The notes: generated from the letters alone by a model not told the origin. A stretch of DNA of 32,067 nt from Gemmataceae bacterium (GCA_028288765.1 JAQGHQ010000561.1:1-32067), one strand, 5' to 3'; shown: positions 1 to 7,895, counted from the first letter of the stretch. Translations and numbers: made by a program.

Positions 1-42
1 GTCGGTCAGGGTGAGTGAGGTCAACGGTCGGCCAGCGGGCAT
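1..42 (-). CDS. start of a possible IS630-type transposase (partial, runs off the window)
   Basis: Only 14 codons are visible, reading MPAGRPLTSLTLTD from an ATG at 42. An AGGAGG-like ribosome site lies a few bases upstream. From memory, 'GRPL..LTL(T/S)D' is a common opening of IS630-type and related helix-turn-helix transposases in planctomycetes. The start lies just beyond the point where the neighbouring recombinase loses family similarity, which fits an insertion that cut that gene. The identification is weak because the rest of the gene is outside the window. Confidence 0.3.
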   Translation of the reverse strand, partial: MPAGRPLTSLTLTD

Positions 43-91
43 GGGGCACCTCCTGACCGAACCTTACCTGGGGATCAGGGGTGGCGCAAGA

Positions 92-496
92 AATAATCAA
101 CGAATTCGCAACTCGGGACACTAGGAACTGGTGCGCCATCCTGTGCCGGAAGAGGGGCGGGTGCAACTTCACGCCAATCAGTGCAGCGTACCTGGCGCAG
201 AGCGCCCGCACGCCCCGGTCGGTCGGCGGTCCCCGCTCGCCGATGAACACCGCCTTCTCTTGCACCGGCGGGCGGGTGTCGAGGTATGCCTGCACCGCCT
301 TCCGTGCGGCGAGCGGAAGGGGAACGGATCGCTGCTTGCCGCCCTTGCCGAGCCGGAACACCACGGTCCCGGCACGCTCTGCGACCAGCAGGTCTTCAAG
401 GTTAACAGTCACGAGGTCGCCGACCCGACAAGCGATGCGGCGGACAGGCGCGCCAACTCGGCGTTTAACGGTTTTCCACAACTCACGGTTACCCAT
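92..496 (-). pseudogene. tyrosine recombinase (Xer/integrase type) catalytic-domain remnant
   Basis: The minus strand reads a recognisable catalytic core of a phage-integrase/Xer family recombinase. Visible parts are the Arg I motif CRVGDLVTVNLEDL, the beta-hairpin lysine motif GKGGKQRSVPLPL, a region ending GVKLHPPLFRHRMAHQFL, and a short tail. Family members in related bacteria read HPHLLRH at the second catalytic site, so the HxxR histidine appears replaced by proline here. The N-terminal SAM-like domain is missing; an ATG at 496 exists, but the frame starts mid-domain. Similarity ends near position 92, before the catalytic tyrosine would appear. The frame stays open to the window edge but no longer resembles the family. 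I read it as an inactive fragment cut by another element. Confidence 0.6.
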
Positions 497-912
497 CCCT
501 CCGGGACACGTTGCCCGACCGGATTACCGTTAGCCTCTGGTGAGGACTTCGATGCGCGGCGTGGCCCTTGGGTTGTGAAGCACCGGCCATCCTGCCCGTC
601 GCTCACCACTACAGTACGCCGGACCAGCCCGCCGTGGTTGCAGGAGAGGAGTGATTTAAGCGACACCTCCCCACGCACGGACCAGAACCCCGGGAGTAAC
701 CCCAGCGATCTTCACGCTTCTGTACACGTTGCCGTGTCTCCGCAGCAGGACGAGAGTGCCACGGAGTGGCAGTTCGGTCAACCTTCGCGTCAGGTGCCGG
801 AGCGGTTCAGCCGCGAAGCGGCCAAGCGTCGAGCGAGCCGCGGACGGACCGGCCCGCAGGGAGACGCCCAAACCCTTGTTAATCCGGTAGAATCACCGCC
901 GGGAGGTGCCCG
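497..912. other. 416-base stretch without a convincing gene
   Basis: No frame shows the strong third-position G/C bias of the real genes around it. A minus-strand 71-codon frame at 656-871 ends in a protein-like tail (LVLLRRHGNVYRSVKIAGV) and may be the relic of a lost gene, but its codon use is mixed and I recognise no family. The stretch probably contains decayed sequence left by the recombinase and its neighbours. Confidence 0.4.
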
Positions 913-1121
913 ATGACCGAGGCGGAGTGGCTGGCATGCGGGGACCGACTGAAGATCGCCGAGGAGATCCGGGACTGCTTCGGGCTCCCGTCGGCTGTGT
1001 CCAAGGTCTACGAGTTCAAGCCACTCCTGAGTCGGTACTATGCGGAGACGTACCAGCGGCTGATCACGAACATCGCCGGTGGAGCTCCCGACAGCCGGAA
1101 CAGGCAGATTCGTCCATGCCG
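913..1121 (+). pseudogene. 5' fragment of a MTEAEW-type planctomycete protein
   Basis: An ATG at 913 follows a GGGAGG ribosome site at 900-905 and opens MTEAEWLACGDRL. MTEAEWLAC is a frequent opening of small uncharacterised Gemmata-group proteins, including those with the TIGR02996 N-terminal domain. Codon use is typical of the genome to about position 1080, then becomes mixed, and the frame runs into the left arm of an inverted repeat at 1122. By chance the frame stays open into the downstream methyltransferase, giving a nominal 385-codon reading frame. I take the fused product to be an artefact: the methyltransferase has its own ribosome site and start at 1276. The fragment's function is unknown. 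Confidence 0.45.
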
Positions 1122-1153
1122 CGATGTTACATATCTCCCACCACATGTGGAAG
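1122..1153. repeat. left arm of a 32-bp imperfect inverted repeat
   Basis: Read on the minus strand this arm matches 2108-2139 on the plus strand at 27 of 32 positions. It includes an uninterrupted shared core CATGTGGTGGGAGAT. The two arms enclose the methyltransferase gene. No target-site duplication is visible next to the arms. Confidence 0.75.
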
Positions 1154-1275
1154 TGGCATCCACGGGGGCAGACCAACAAAAGCGGGACCGCGGTTGTTGT
1201 GCTCGCCTTCGGGCTGCGGTGACTTACCCTGGACGCAGTGATTCCCGCTCGCGTCGTCTATCCCGGAGGCGCGCC

Positions 1276-2070
1276 ATGCAGATGACTATGATGGTCGTGA
1301 GCTTCAACCGCCACTTCTTCGCGTTCGCCCTGGTGGCCTGTGCCGCCGGCAGTGCCCTCGCCCTCGTCCTGGAGAACCCGGTCCTCCGGACCCTGGCCGC
1401 CTCCGGGGCCGGCCTCGCCGCCTACTTCCTGATCGCGTCCATGGTCGCCTCGTACCTCGTCTACGACGCCTCCGACCTCTACAAGCTCCGGTGGTGGCCC
1501 ACGAGATGTCTCCCGACACCTCCCAGGGACGGGATCGTGGTGCACGCCGGCTTTGATCCCGCCTCCCCGGTCATCGCGGCGGCCTTCCCGCGGATGCGGT
1601 TGCGCGTCCTCGACTTCTTCGACCCCACCACCACCACGGAGGCCTCGATCCAGAGGGCCTACCACCTGAACCCGCCTTTGGCCTCGGAGGAACGGATGTC
1701 AGCAGACTACTGGCCGGCGGACACGGGCTCGCAGGACGTGGTCTTCGCCATGAGTGCCGCCCACGAACTCCGCCGGCCGCAGGAGAGGGCCGCTTTCTTC
1801 CGTGAAGCCAGGCGCGTTCTCAGGGAGGGGGGCAGGGTGATTGTGATCGAGCAACTGCGGAGCCCAATCAACTTCGCCTGCTTCGGGGTGGCGGCGTTCC
1901 ACTTCCTGAGCCGGAGGACGTGGCTGTGGTCGTTCGCTTCGGCCGATTTGGCAGTCACGGATGAGTTCAGGATCACGCCCTTCATGAGGGCTTTCGTTCT
2001 CCAGTCGTGCTGCCGGACCGAGGAGTCAGCCGAACCGGGGCCTGCACCGGCGTCCTTCCGCCGACTATGA
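1276..2070 (+). CDS. membrane-anchored class I SAM-dependent methyltransferase
   Basis: The 264-residue product starts at an ATG placed six bases after GGAGG (1265-1269). Two hydrophobic segments near residues 10-30 and 37-65 suggest a membrane hairpin. The soluble part holds a nucleotide-binding-like start (IVVHAGFDPASPVI), an acidic strand (LRVLDFFDP), and the typical Methyltransf_11-like sequence SQDVVFAMSAAHELR followed by AFFREARRVLREGGRVIVIE. This matches a family of small membrane-linked methyltransferases found next to variable partners; the methyl acceptor is unknown. The family normally ends near 'EFRITPF(V/M)R.FVL', so the last 20 residues (cysteine- then proline-rich) may be foreign sequence picked up by truncation. 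An inverted repeat encloses the gene, which suggests a mobile or once-mobile passenger. Confidence 0.75.
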   Translation: MQMTMMVVSFNRHFFAFALVACAAGSALALVLENPVLRTLAASGAGLAAYFLIASMVASYLVYDASDLYKLRWWPTRCLPTPPRDGIVVHAGFDPASPVIAAAFPRMRLRVLDFFDPTTTTEASIQRAYHLNPPLASEERMSADYWPADTGSQDVVFAMSAAHELRRPQERAAFFREARRVLREGGRVIVIEQLRSPINFACFGVAAFHFLSRRTWLWSFASADLAVTDEFRITPFMRAFVLQSCCRTEESAEPGPAPASFRRL

Positions 2071-2107
2071 CCCCGCCGCGCTATCCGCGTTCCGTGACTA
2101 CCGCTCC

Positions 2108-2139
2108 CTTCCGCATGTGGTGGGAGATCTGTAGCAGTG
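2108..2139. repeat. right arm of the 32-bp imperfect inverted repeat
   Basis: This is the partner of 1122-1153, with five mismatches over 32 positions. It lies 37 bases after the methyltransferase stop codon. Outside the arm (2140-2249) I see no gene and no duplication of the sequence left of 1122. Confidence 0.75.
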
Positions 2140-2249
2140 TAGCCCTCGTTCAGTCGCACCAGTTTGCAGGACAGGTCACTAAACAATTACGTTCAGCCCG
2201 TCTGACAAGAACAAGGATGAGGACCTGCTGAAGAGACCAACGAGACGAC

Positions 2250-2468
2250 TCACATCTTGATTTCTAGACGGCCAGTCAGGTCAGCCGCGTGCTTCTCTAG
2301 CTCCGCGGCGATCGTCATGTACTGGGCGCCCTTGAGTACCTGGGAGTACACGACGGAGGCGATCACCGCCTGGTACTCGAGGGCCAGATCCTCGTTGAGC
2401 AGGTCGATGAGCCGCTCCCGGCTGATCGCGGGGGTGGCACCCCGGACGGCCGGACCGTCTGCGGCCAC
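2250..2468 (-). pseudogene. ferritin-like protein, N-terminal fragment
   Basis: The 72 codons contain ISRERLIDLLNEDLALEYQA and YSQVLKGAQYMTIAAELEKH, the first helix and start of the second helix of a bacterioferritin/Dps-like ferritin fold, with metal-site-type Glu and His residues. Such proteins usually run to about 150-180 residues with four helices. Here the family match stops right after EKHAA and a stop follows 10 codons later, so helices three and four are absent. The only start is a GTG at 2468 without a clear ribosome site. I infer a 3' truncation by a deletion or insertion near 2290. Iron storage activity is not expected. Confidence 0.6.
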
Positions 2469-2662
2469 CGTCGTCGGGTGTCTGTCGGCCGTCGTGTCCT
2501 ACGGTGTCTGCGGCCGGCGATTTGCTGGAGGTCGCGGTTGCAAACCGGGTGCCCACCCCGGCCCTGCTCGTGTGCGGCACGGGCGCGTCCGGCGCGGCGC
2601 GGGGCACCACCGGCCTGCACCGGGCGGGCGCCTCGACAGGTCGGGCCGTCAGGCCCGTGTGA

Positions 2663-2851
2663 TCAGCGGCCGTCCGACCGCTCGAGTTCGGCCAGCAACC
2701 GCTCGCAGAGCCGCTCCCGCACAGCCAGTTCGTGGCGGAGTTCGCGGGCGGCGAGGTCGGTCCCGGCGGCTTCCCGCCGGAGGTCGGGCAGGTAGTCGTG
2801 GAGGATCTGGCGCAGGGTCCGCGCGTCCTCGTCGCTGAGGGTCAGTTGCAT
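2663..2851 (-). CDS. small helical protein of unknown function
   Basis: This 62-residue protein opens MQLTLSDEDARTLRQILHDY and continues as one long charged, probably coiled-coil helix (RELRHELAVRERLCERLLAEL). From memory, similar short proteins of the form '(M)x(L/I)xLxDxEAxxLRxxLxxYLxxLRxE' are widespread in soil bacteria and uncharacterised. The ATG at 2851 overlaps the expected stop of the preceding gene by ten bases (ATGCAACTGA), a classic translational-coupling layout. Upstream there is only a weak GGTGG. The frame is also open upstream, so it can be read as the C-terminal part of a longer frame; the overlap and the family start argue for a separate gene. Confidence 0.6.
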   Translation of the reverse strand: MQLTLSDEDARTLRQILHDYLPDLRREAAGTDLAARELRHELAVRERLCERLLAELERSDGR

Positions 2852-3406
2852 GATCCACCCCGGTTGAATGCCGGACAGGGCGACGGTCGGCTGCCCCTGC
2901 CGTGCTGTGACGGCGGGGCCTGGGCCTTCTTGATGTTCGCGGCCCGCGGCCCGCCGCCGGGCCGCGGTCGGCGTCGCGGACTCCGGGACGGTCGGCCGGG
3001 CCTTCGCCTCGAACACGTCGCCCGCGACGGGCCCGGGGTCCGACCCGAGCTTGGAAAATTGATCCCGGGCGGCGGCCGTGTCCGGGATCAGCCTCCCCCC
3101 CTCGACGCGGGCGTCCTGCTCGCCGACGAGCCACGCTTGCGTGTCCCACGACCCGCTCTGGCACTGGCCGGCGAGCTGCTCGATGTGCCCCGGGCCGCCG
3201 CCGTCCTGGGTCCGGAGGGTGACGAACTCCTCCTTCGGCCGCGCGACGATGCGGTAGGACTCGCCCTCGCCCGACGCGCCGGGCTTCTCTCGCCCCCGGC
3301 CCTGCGGCTGGGCCCGGGCGCGTTCGGTGTGCGATATCATCTGCCACGCGGCCGGGGCCGTCTTGACGTTCCGCCGGGCCGCCTCCCGCTGCGTCTCGGT
3401 CGCCAT
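2842..3406 (-). CDS. uncharacterised conserved protein, probably frameshifted near its 3' end
   Basis: The ATG at 3406 follows GGAGG by six bases and gives MATETQREAARRNVKTAPAA. Further motifs are YRIVARPKEEFVTLRTQD, GSWDTQAWLV and GDVFEAKARPTVPESATPT. These fit a family of roughly 150-190-residue proteins of unknown function, seen in acidobacteria, proteobacteria and planctomycetes, that usually end with an '(A)ANIKKAQ' helix. In this gene the helix RAANIKKAQA is encoded in the next frame from about 2960, and that frame ends at a TGA (2842-2844) overlapping the next start. In the unshifted frame the product runs into the downstream small protein, giving a 248-residue fusion ending at 2663. 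A one-base change near 2955-2970, in a GC-rich run, explains this; it may be real or a sequencing error. Confidence 0.55.
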
Positions 3407-3660
3407 CACCCACCTCCGTTTCGCCGATCCCCGCCGAGAAGGTGTCCCAGCGTCGCGGGCCGGGTGCGGGGTGTACGTCCGCCGGACTTCACCATCTCCG
3501 CCGGAGTTCCGGCCGGGGTCTCGCCCCCGATCGGAAAGTCGAGCAAACGGCGCACCGGCCGAAGTGCGGTCGGACGGGCAACGAAACCCCGGTCCGCGAT
3601 CAGGCCGCGGGCCCAGTTCGGCGGTCGACGTCCGGGCGGGATCGCCCGGAGCGGCCGGGC

Positions 3661-4239
3661 TCAGTTCAGGAAGGTCCTGCCGTCGGCGCTGACATGGGCC
3701 TCGACCGTCTTGCCGCCGGCGTCCCGCCCCACGAACCCGTAGCCGGCCGGTCGGGGGCTCCCCGCCTGGTCGATGGCCTCGACCCGGTCGGGGTTGGCGT
3801 GGCGGACGCGTGCCTGCACAGCCTCCATCATAGCGGCCGGGACCTCGTCGGGCGGGACCCCGAACGCCTCGCCCTCGATCACCCAGCCGGCCCTGATGAC
3901 CTCCACCTCGATCGTGCGACCGCGGCCGTTCGTGCCCCGCAACTGGTCGAGCGGCTCATCGGTTTCGCCCAGCCCCGAGACGTGCGACCCCTTCGCACCG
4001 GTGAGCGGCTCGTGGTCGACCCGGGCAGCCCGGTCCAGGCCGTCCCGGACCTCCTGCGGGAGGGCGCCCGAGTCGGCCTTCACCGCCTGGTCCTGGTGGT
4101 TCGCGGTCGCGCCCCCGACGTCGGGGGCGGCCGGCGCGAGGACCATGAACTCGAGCCCGGCGAGCCGCCGGCCCCGCCGGCCGTTCCGTTCCGCGCGATA
4201 GCCGGGCGACCCGACGGGCGAGTGGTCCGTGTGGGTCAT
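3661..4239 (-). CDS. hypothetical protein with a possible PepSY-like C-terminus
   Basis: The 192-residue frame starts at an ATG (4239) behind a strong purine-rich ribosome site (GGAGGGGAGGG). No signal peptide or membrane segment is seen. The C-terminal half (from about residue 105) reads IEVEVIRAGWVIEGEA, then DEVPAAMMEAVQAR and ends KTVEAHVSADGRTFLN. This resembles the strand-helix-strand pattern of PepSY-like domains, where a helix of type 'VP..V..A(V/A)..R' precedes a strand pair. The N-terminal 90 residues are low in complexity and unrecognised. It belongs to a run of minus-strand small genes (2250-4563). The functional link is inference only. Confidence 0.5.
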   Translation of the reverse strand: MTHTDHSPVGSPGYRAERNGRRGRRLAGLEFMVLAPAAPDVGGATANHQDQAVKADSGALPQEVRDGLDRAARVDHEPLTGAKGSHVSGLGETDEPLDQLRGTNGRGRTIEVEVIRAGWVIEGEAFGVPPDEVPAAMMEAVQARVRHANPDRVEAIDQAGSPRPAGYGFVGRDAGGKTVEAHVSADGRTFLN

Positions 4240-4281
4240 TGCGCCCTCCCCTCCCGCTGTCCCGCACGTGGGCTTCCCGCG

Positions 4282-4563
4282 TCAGAAGCAGTTCTGCTTG
4301 ATCTCCTCGGCAATCATCTGCTTGGCCCACTTGATGTTCTCGGCCTCCTGCTTCTTCAGATCCCGCCACAGGGCCTGGAGGGCGGGCTTGCCCTCGGCGT
4401 TGGCGACGTACTGGTCGTACCGCCACAGGGCGTCCAGCCGCTTGCTCAGGTCGTGGACCAGGTCGTGATCGGCGCACCCGCACGTCTCGCCGATGTCCTC
4501 CAACCCCTTCTCGGCTGCCAGTGACAGGAAGAGCCGCCTGAAAAGCGGAAGCCTCTCACCCAA
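4282..4563 (-). CDS. conserved small helical protein, unknown function
   Basis: The 93-residue product contains LEDIGETCGCADHDLVHDL, RLDALWRYDQYVANAEGKP and ALWRDLKKQEAENIKWAKQM, ending EEIKQNCF. It is alpha-helical, and I recall similar 80-100-residue uncharacterised proteins in Gemmata and some proteobacteria, often near ferritin-like genes. The frame can only start at a TTG (4563), because a TAG lies directly upstream. No ribosome site is visible there, yet the N-terminus (MGERLPLFRRLF) looks close to the family's usual start. An AT-rich break lies just upstream (4570-4660), so the native leader may have been replaced by an insertion. Confidence 0.55.
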   Translation of the reverse strand: MGERLPLFRRLFLSLAAEKGLEDIGETCGCADHDLVHDLSKRLDALWRYDQYVANAEGKPALQALWRDLKKQEAENIKWAKQMIAEEIKQNCF

Positions 4564-5072
4564 CTAGGAGGCCAGGACACGCTTTGCAAACGCAAGTCCT
4601 TGGTGATTTCGTATCCGCCATAACTTGCATGCATATATTGCTTTGTGACTATGAGTGACAGGCATCATCCCGTCGTGAGTCGTCGAACCCCGGTCACTCC
4701 TACCTCCTGCAAATCGAGCGATTCGCTGAGATTCCCGGGAGGGCTTACTCGGCAAATCGCAAAGCCGGTCCTGGCCTCCGCTTCCGACCTACCGCCCCCG
4801 GGCGCACCCCGTCAGTTGCGAACTCGCCCGCATCGGCTGAGCAGAGCGGTTTTCGTCCCCGATGCCGGCCGGTCGGAGTATTACCCATGCGTCTCCCCCG
4901 AAGCGACCTTCACTGCTCCCGGACCGGACGCACGACGACTGCCACCTTCCCAGGAGCGTCGCAAATCCGAGGCCGGGCGGCCAGTCCGGGGCAGTTGGAG
5001 GCCTCCGGACCCTGGTCCGTGGGGTCGAGGTGACCCTCGAGACGCTCTGCTCTTTCCGCGACTTCATCACAC
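4564..5072. other. 509-base gap, probable mobile-element flank
   Basis: The first 100 bases are unusually AT-rich for this genome (for example around 4610-4650), followed by GC-rich sequence without gene-like codon bias on either strand. The gap lies between the small-gene series and the 3' end of a transposase, so it probably contains the terminal part of that element and its insertion scar. I could not identify a terminal inverted repeat by eye. Confidence 0.4.
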
Positions 5073-5885
5073 TCACGCGGCGAGGTCGAGCAGGCGTTCT
5101 GCGGCGGCGGCCCGGAGTTCCGACTCGGTCAACTCCGGCCGTAGAACCGAGCGGATTTCCTCACCCAAGAGTTCCCGCCGCCACGCCCGCCGCTTGTCCG
5201 CGTGACTCGGCCGCCGCGACCCGTCGTCCCACGGGGACGTGGTGTGGTGGCCCACCAAGGCATCCGCCTGCCGACCCCAGGCCCACGCCTCGGTCATCGT
5301 GAACGTCCACACGCAGACATGGAACGCGCCCACACTCGCCCGCACCCGGCGGATCTGTTGCTGGCCCGCTCCGACGATGTCCTTCAGATCGCGGAAATTG
5401 ACCTCCAGGCTGAATCGCGCGGCGACGGATCCGAGGATGTCGGCCACACTCGCAGCCGTGTCGGTGTAGAAGAACGCGACCCAACCCGGCGGTTCGTCCA
5501 CCAGGACGACGCGGATCGCACCACCGGCCGGCCGCCACGTCGCCACGAACGTCCTGTACCGCTTGGTCGCCGGCTTCCCGTACAGGGTGAATGTCCCCGT
5601 CGCCCACCCGCTGCGTTGCCCGCCCCGCTTCGCCAGGTCGATCCGCCGCTCCCCGTAGATCCGCTTCGGGCCGGGCCGGTGCTTCGGCCGCGGCCCCGGC
5701 ACGGTCCACAGGACCGCGTCCTTCCGCACCCGACTGACCACGGTCACCCCGATCGCTCGCATGGGCTTGAGGAAGGGGGCGGTGGCGTACGCCCCGTCGG
5801 CCACCACCCACACCCGCTTGCCCAGGAACCCGAGCCACGTCACCGCCCACCGCACCAACTCGACGGCCAGTACCAGCTTGGTCTA
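5073..5885 (-). pseudogene. DDE transposase (IS4/IS701-like), 5'-truncated
   Basis: The visible protein has the second half of a DDE transposase. It reads KRVWVVADGAYATAPFL (second catalytic Asp region), then GVTVVSRVRKDAVLW, a basic linker with KHRPGPKRIYG, and ARFSLEVNFRDLKDIVGAGQ, the conserved Glu region, with a C-terminal tail to the stop at 5073. The first ATG-like start is internal. In-frame sequence reads upstream as KLVLAVEL to about 5883 and then hits a stop in unrelated AT-rich DNA. The N-terminal DNA-binding region and first catalytic Asp are therefore missing (roughly 40% of a usual 400-450-residue protein). It should be inactive. I cannot choose between IS701 and another IS4-like group from memory. 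Confidence 0.75.
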
Positions 5886-6260
5886 AACATTTTCGGTGAT
5901 AGTGAACGGGAGTTCAAAATCGTGTAATAGCCCGGTAATTCGATAGTTTTCTTGGTGACAGCCCATTGTCAGTCAGCCCGTTTTCTCGGGCTTGTTTTGA
6001 GCGGAAAACCAGGCAAATCATTGTCCTCGAAGGACTTGCGAAGATGTTTAAAGCGTCGGGGCTAGAGCCCTGGGCTTCTTTTTGGCGGTCCTTCCGCCCT
6101 TCTCGGAACACAACGTCGCCGGGTCCCCCCGTTCTGCTCAAGCCTCGCGGCCCTGACGGTCGATCCTTCGACGGAGGGATGATCCGCACCCGGAGCTGGT
6201 TCCGTCTCGCCGCGCGCGTCGGCGGGCCGGTCGGCGCGGGCCGCGAAAGGAGGCGCGACG
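5886..6260. other. AT-rich break region upstream of the Ig-like protein gene
   Basis: Composition changes abruptly at about 5884 where the transposase is cut. Positions 5886-6060 are AT-rich with a terminator-like hairpin, and GC-rich sequence returns by about 6100. No gene-like frame is visible. The AT-rich piece may be foreign DNA or the flank of a lost element. The ribosome site of the next gene (AAGGAGG) lies at about 6247-6253. Confidence 0.45.
5975..5998 (+). terminator. candidate Rho-independent terminator
   Basis: A perfect 6-bp stem AGCCCG / CGGGCT (5975-5980 and 5987-5992) with a TTTTCT loop is followed by TTGTTTT. This is the only hairpin with a real T-tract that I found in the window. 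It points in the plus direction, and no plus-strand gene ends just before it, so it may belong to inserted DNA. Confidence 0.5.
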
Positions 6261-7895
6261 GTGCGACGGCGGGGGGCCGTACTGCTGTGTGCGGGTCTGA
6301 CCGCCGTTCTGGTGGTCGCGTCCGCCGCCACGCCCCAGGAAACCGGGGGCGGGCAGCCTCACTACTGGCCGCACCGCACGTTCTACATCCCCGTCAACGT
6401 CGACAAGATCAACCAGACCGACCCGAAGCCCAGCGACCTTCAGCTCTTCTACAACCTGAGCCGCGGGTCGTGGGAGCGCGGGGCGAAGCTTCCGCTGACC
6501 GGCCTCCAGGACCTCGGCGACGGCAAGAAGGGGTTTAAGTTTAGCGCCGACCACGACGGCGAGTACGAGTTCAGCGTCCAATACTGGTACGCGGACGGGT
6601 CGACGAGTCCCAGAAAGCCGGACGAGCTGGCCCCGATGCTCGGCGTCGTGATCGACACCACCCCGCCGGTGGTCCGCATCGCCTCCGGGCCGAGCGGGGT
6701 TCGGTGGGAGGCGTCCGACGCCAACCTCGACCCGCGGACGATTACCCTCCAGTGCAAGTACCCTAACTGGACCAAGTGGGAGACCATTACCACCCGACCG
6801 CTCAAGCCGGCCGACAGCTTCGCCTGGGACGTCACAAAGATCCCATCCGGTCGGTTCCTGGAGGTACGGGTGCTGGCCCGCGACCGGGCGGGAAACGAGG
6901 GGTATTCGCCGGTCGTCCGCGTGCCGGGAGACACGGCCATCGGGACGGCGTTCCCGAAGACCCCGGTAGCCGGTTCTCCGGAATGGCTCGCGGGAGGCGG
7001 GGCGGCGGTGAGGCCCGATCCACTCATGCCCGCGGAGACCGGGACCGTCCCGGCGCCGCGGGTCTTGTACGTCGACGGGATGGACATCACCGTCGAGTAC
7101 GCGATCCAGCGAATCGGCCGGTCCGGGATCAAGGCCGCCCGCCTGTACGTCCTGCCATACAAGGACCCGACCGGGTGGAAGCTGGCCGAGGAGTTCAAGG
7201 TCTCGCTCCAGCCGGCCGAGAAGGACCAGACCCTCTCGCTCAAGTACACGGCGAAGGAGGAGGGGGTTTACGGGTTCTACGTGGCCCCCGAAAGCGGCGC
7301 CGGGGTGAAGGCCGACCCGCCCCGGAAAGACGACCCGCCGATGTTGATCGTGGTGGTCGACAAGACCGCCCCCTACGTGAAGATCACCGGGGTAAGGGTC
7401 AGCCAGGGGGTCCGCGGGCCGGTCGTCGAGATCGTCTGGGAGACGAACGACCAGAACCTGATGCCGGACCCGATCAGCCTCGAGTATTCGGTCGACAAGG
7501 ACGCGGTCCAGTGGAAGGAGATCAAGTACCGGCTGACCCCGGGGACGCTCCGGACGGACGCAGTCGGGCAGAACCGGTACGTCGGCCAGTACGCGTGGGA
7601 AGTTCCGGACGATAACCTGTGGAAGTTCTACGTCCGGATCCGCGCGGTGGATAAGGCCGGGAACACCGGCAAACACATATGGGGACAGTCCGAATCGAGT
7701 CCGGCCCCGACCGAGGTGATCGTCGACCTGGAGAAGCCGGCAGCTGGTATTACCGGGGTGAAAGGCGGGACCGGAGGGACCGGCCCCGCCACCTCAAGCC
7801 CGCCGCGCCCGATCCCGCCGACCACCCTCCCGGAAGGGAAGCCCTCCGCATCCCCGGGCAGCGGTCCGCCCGTCCCTGCCATCCCGGACAAATAA
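6261..7895 (+). CDS. secreted protein with Ig-like domains, function unknown
   Basis: The 544-residue product starts at GTG 6261, seven to eight bases after AAGGAGG. Residues 1-23 form a signal peptide (RRRGAVLLCAGLTAVLVVAS). The mature part is built of beta-sandwich-like stretches. Two of them share a pattern: an 'IDTTPPVVRI' or 'VDKTAPYVKITGV' strand start, then an 'SDANLDP' or 'TNDQNLMPDPISLEYS' motif, then 'ARDRAGNEG' or 'AVDKAGNTG'. This recalls Ig-like/cadherin-like modules of surface and fibre proteins. The last 45 residues are rich in Pro, Gly and Ser. No catalytic motif is seen. Similar planctomycete proteins are known to me only as hypothetical. It stands alone, with a hairpin after its stop. 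Confidence 0.7.
   Translation: MRRRGAVLLCAGLTAVLVVASAATPQETGGGQPHYWPHRTFYIPVNVDKINQTDPKPSDLQLFYNLSRGSWERGAKLPLTGLQDLGDGKKGFKFSADHDGEYEFSVQYWYADGSTSPRKPDELAPMLGVVIDTTPPVVRIASGPSGVRWEASDANLDPRTITLQCKYPNWTKWETITTRPLKPADSFAWDVTKIPSGRFLEVRVLARDRAGNEGYSPVVRVPGDTAIGTAFPKTPVAGSPEWLAGGGAAVRPDPLMPAETGTVPAPRVLYVDGMDITVEYAIQRIGRSGIKAARLYVLPYKDPTGWKLAEEFKVSLQPAEKDQTLSLKYTAKEEGVYGFYVAPESGAGVKADPPRKDDPPMLIVVVDKTAPYVKITGVRVSQGVRGPVVEIVWETNDQNLMPDPISLEYSVDKDAVQWKEIKYRLTPGTLRTDAVGQNRYVGQYAWEVPDDNLWKFYVRIRAVDKAGNTGKHIWGQSESSPAPTEVIVDLEKPAAGITGVKGGTGGTGPATSSPPRPIPPTTLPEGKPSASPGSGPPVPAIPDK

Noticed and set aside
656..871. 71-codon minus-strand frame with a protein-like tail
   Set aside because: Codon use is only moderately biased and no family was recognised; kept only as a remark in the intergenic entry.
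913..2070. Single 385-residue fusion of an MTEAEW-type start with the methyltransferase
   Set aside because: Codon bias collapses between about 1080 and 1275, an inverted-repeat arm lies in that part, and the methyltransferase has its own GGAGG and ATG at 1276.
6064..6085. Second terminator-like AGCCC/GGGCT followed by T-rich sequence
   Set aside because: The arms are almost adjacent, leaving no loop; only a 3-bp stem would form.
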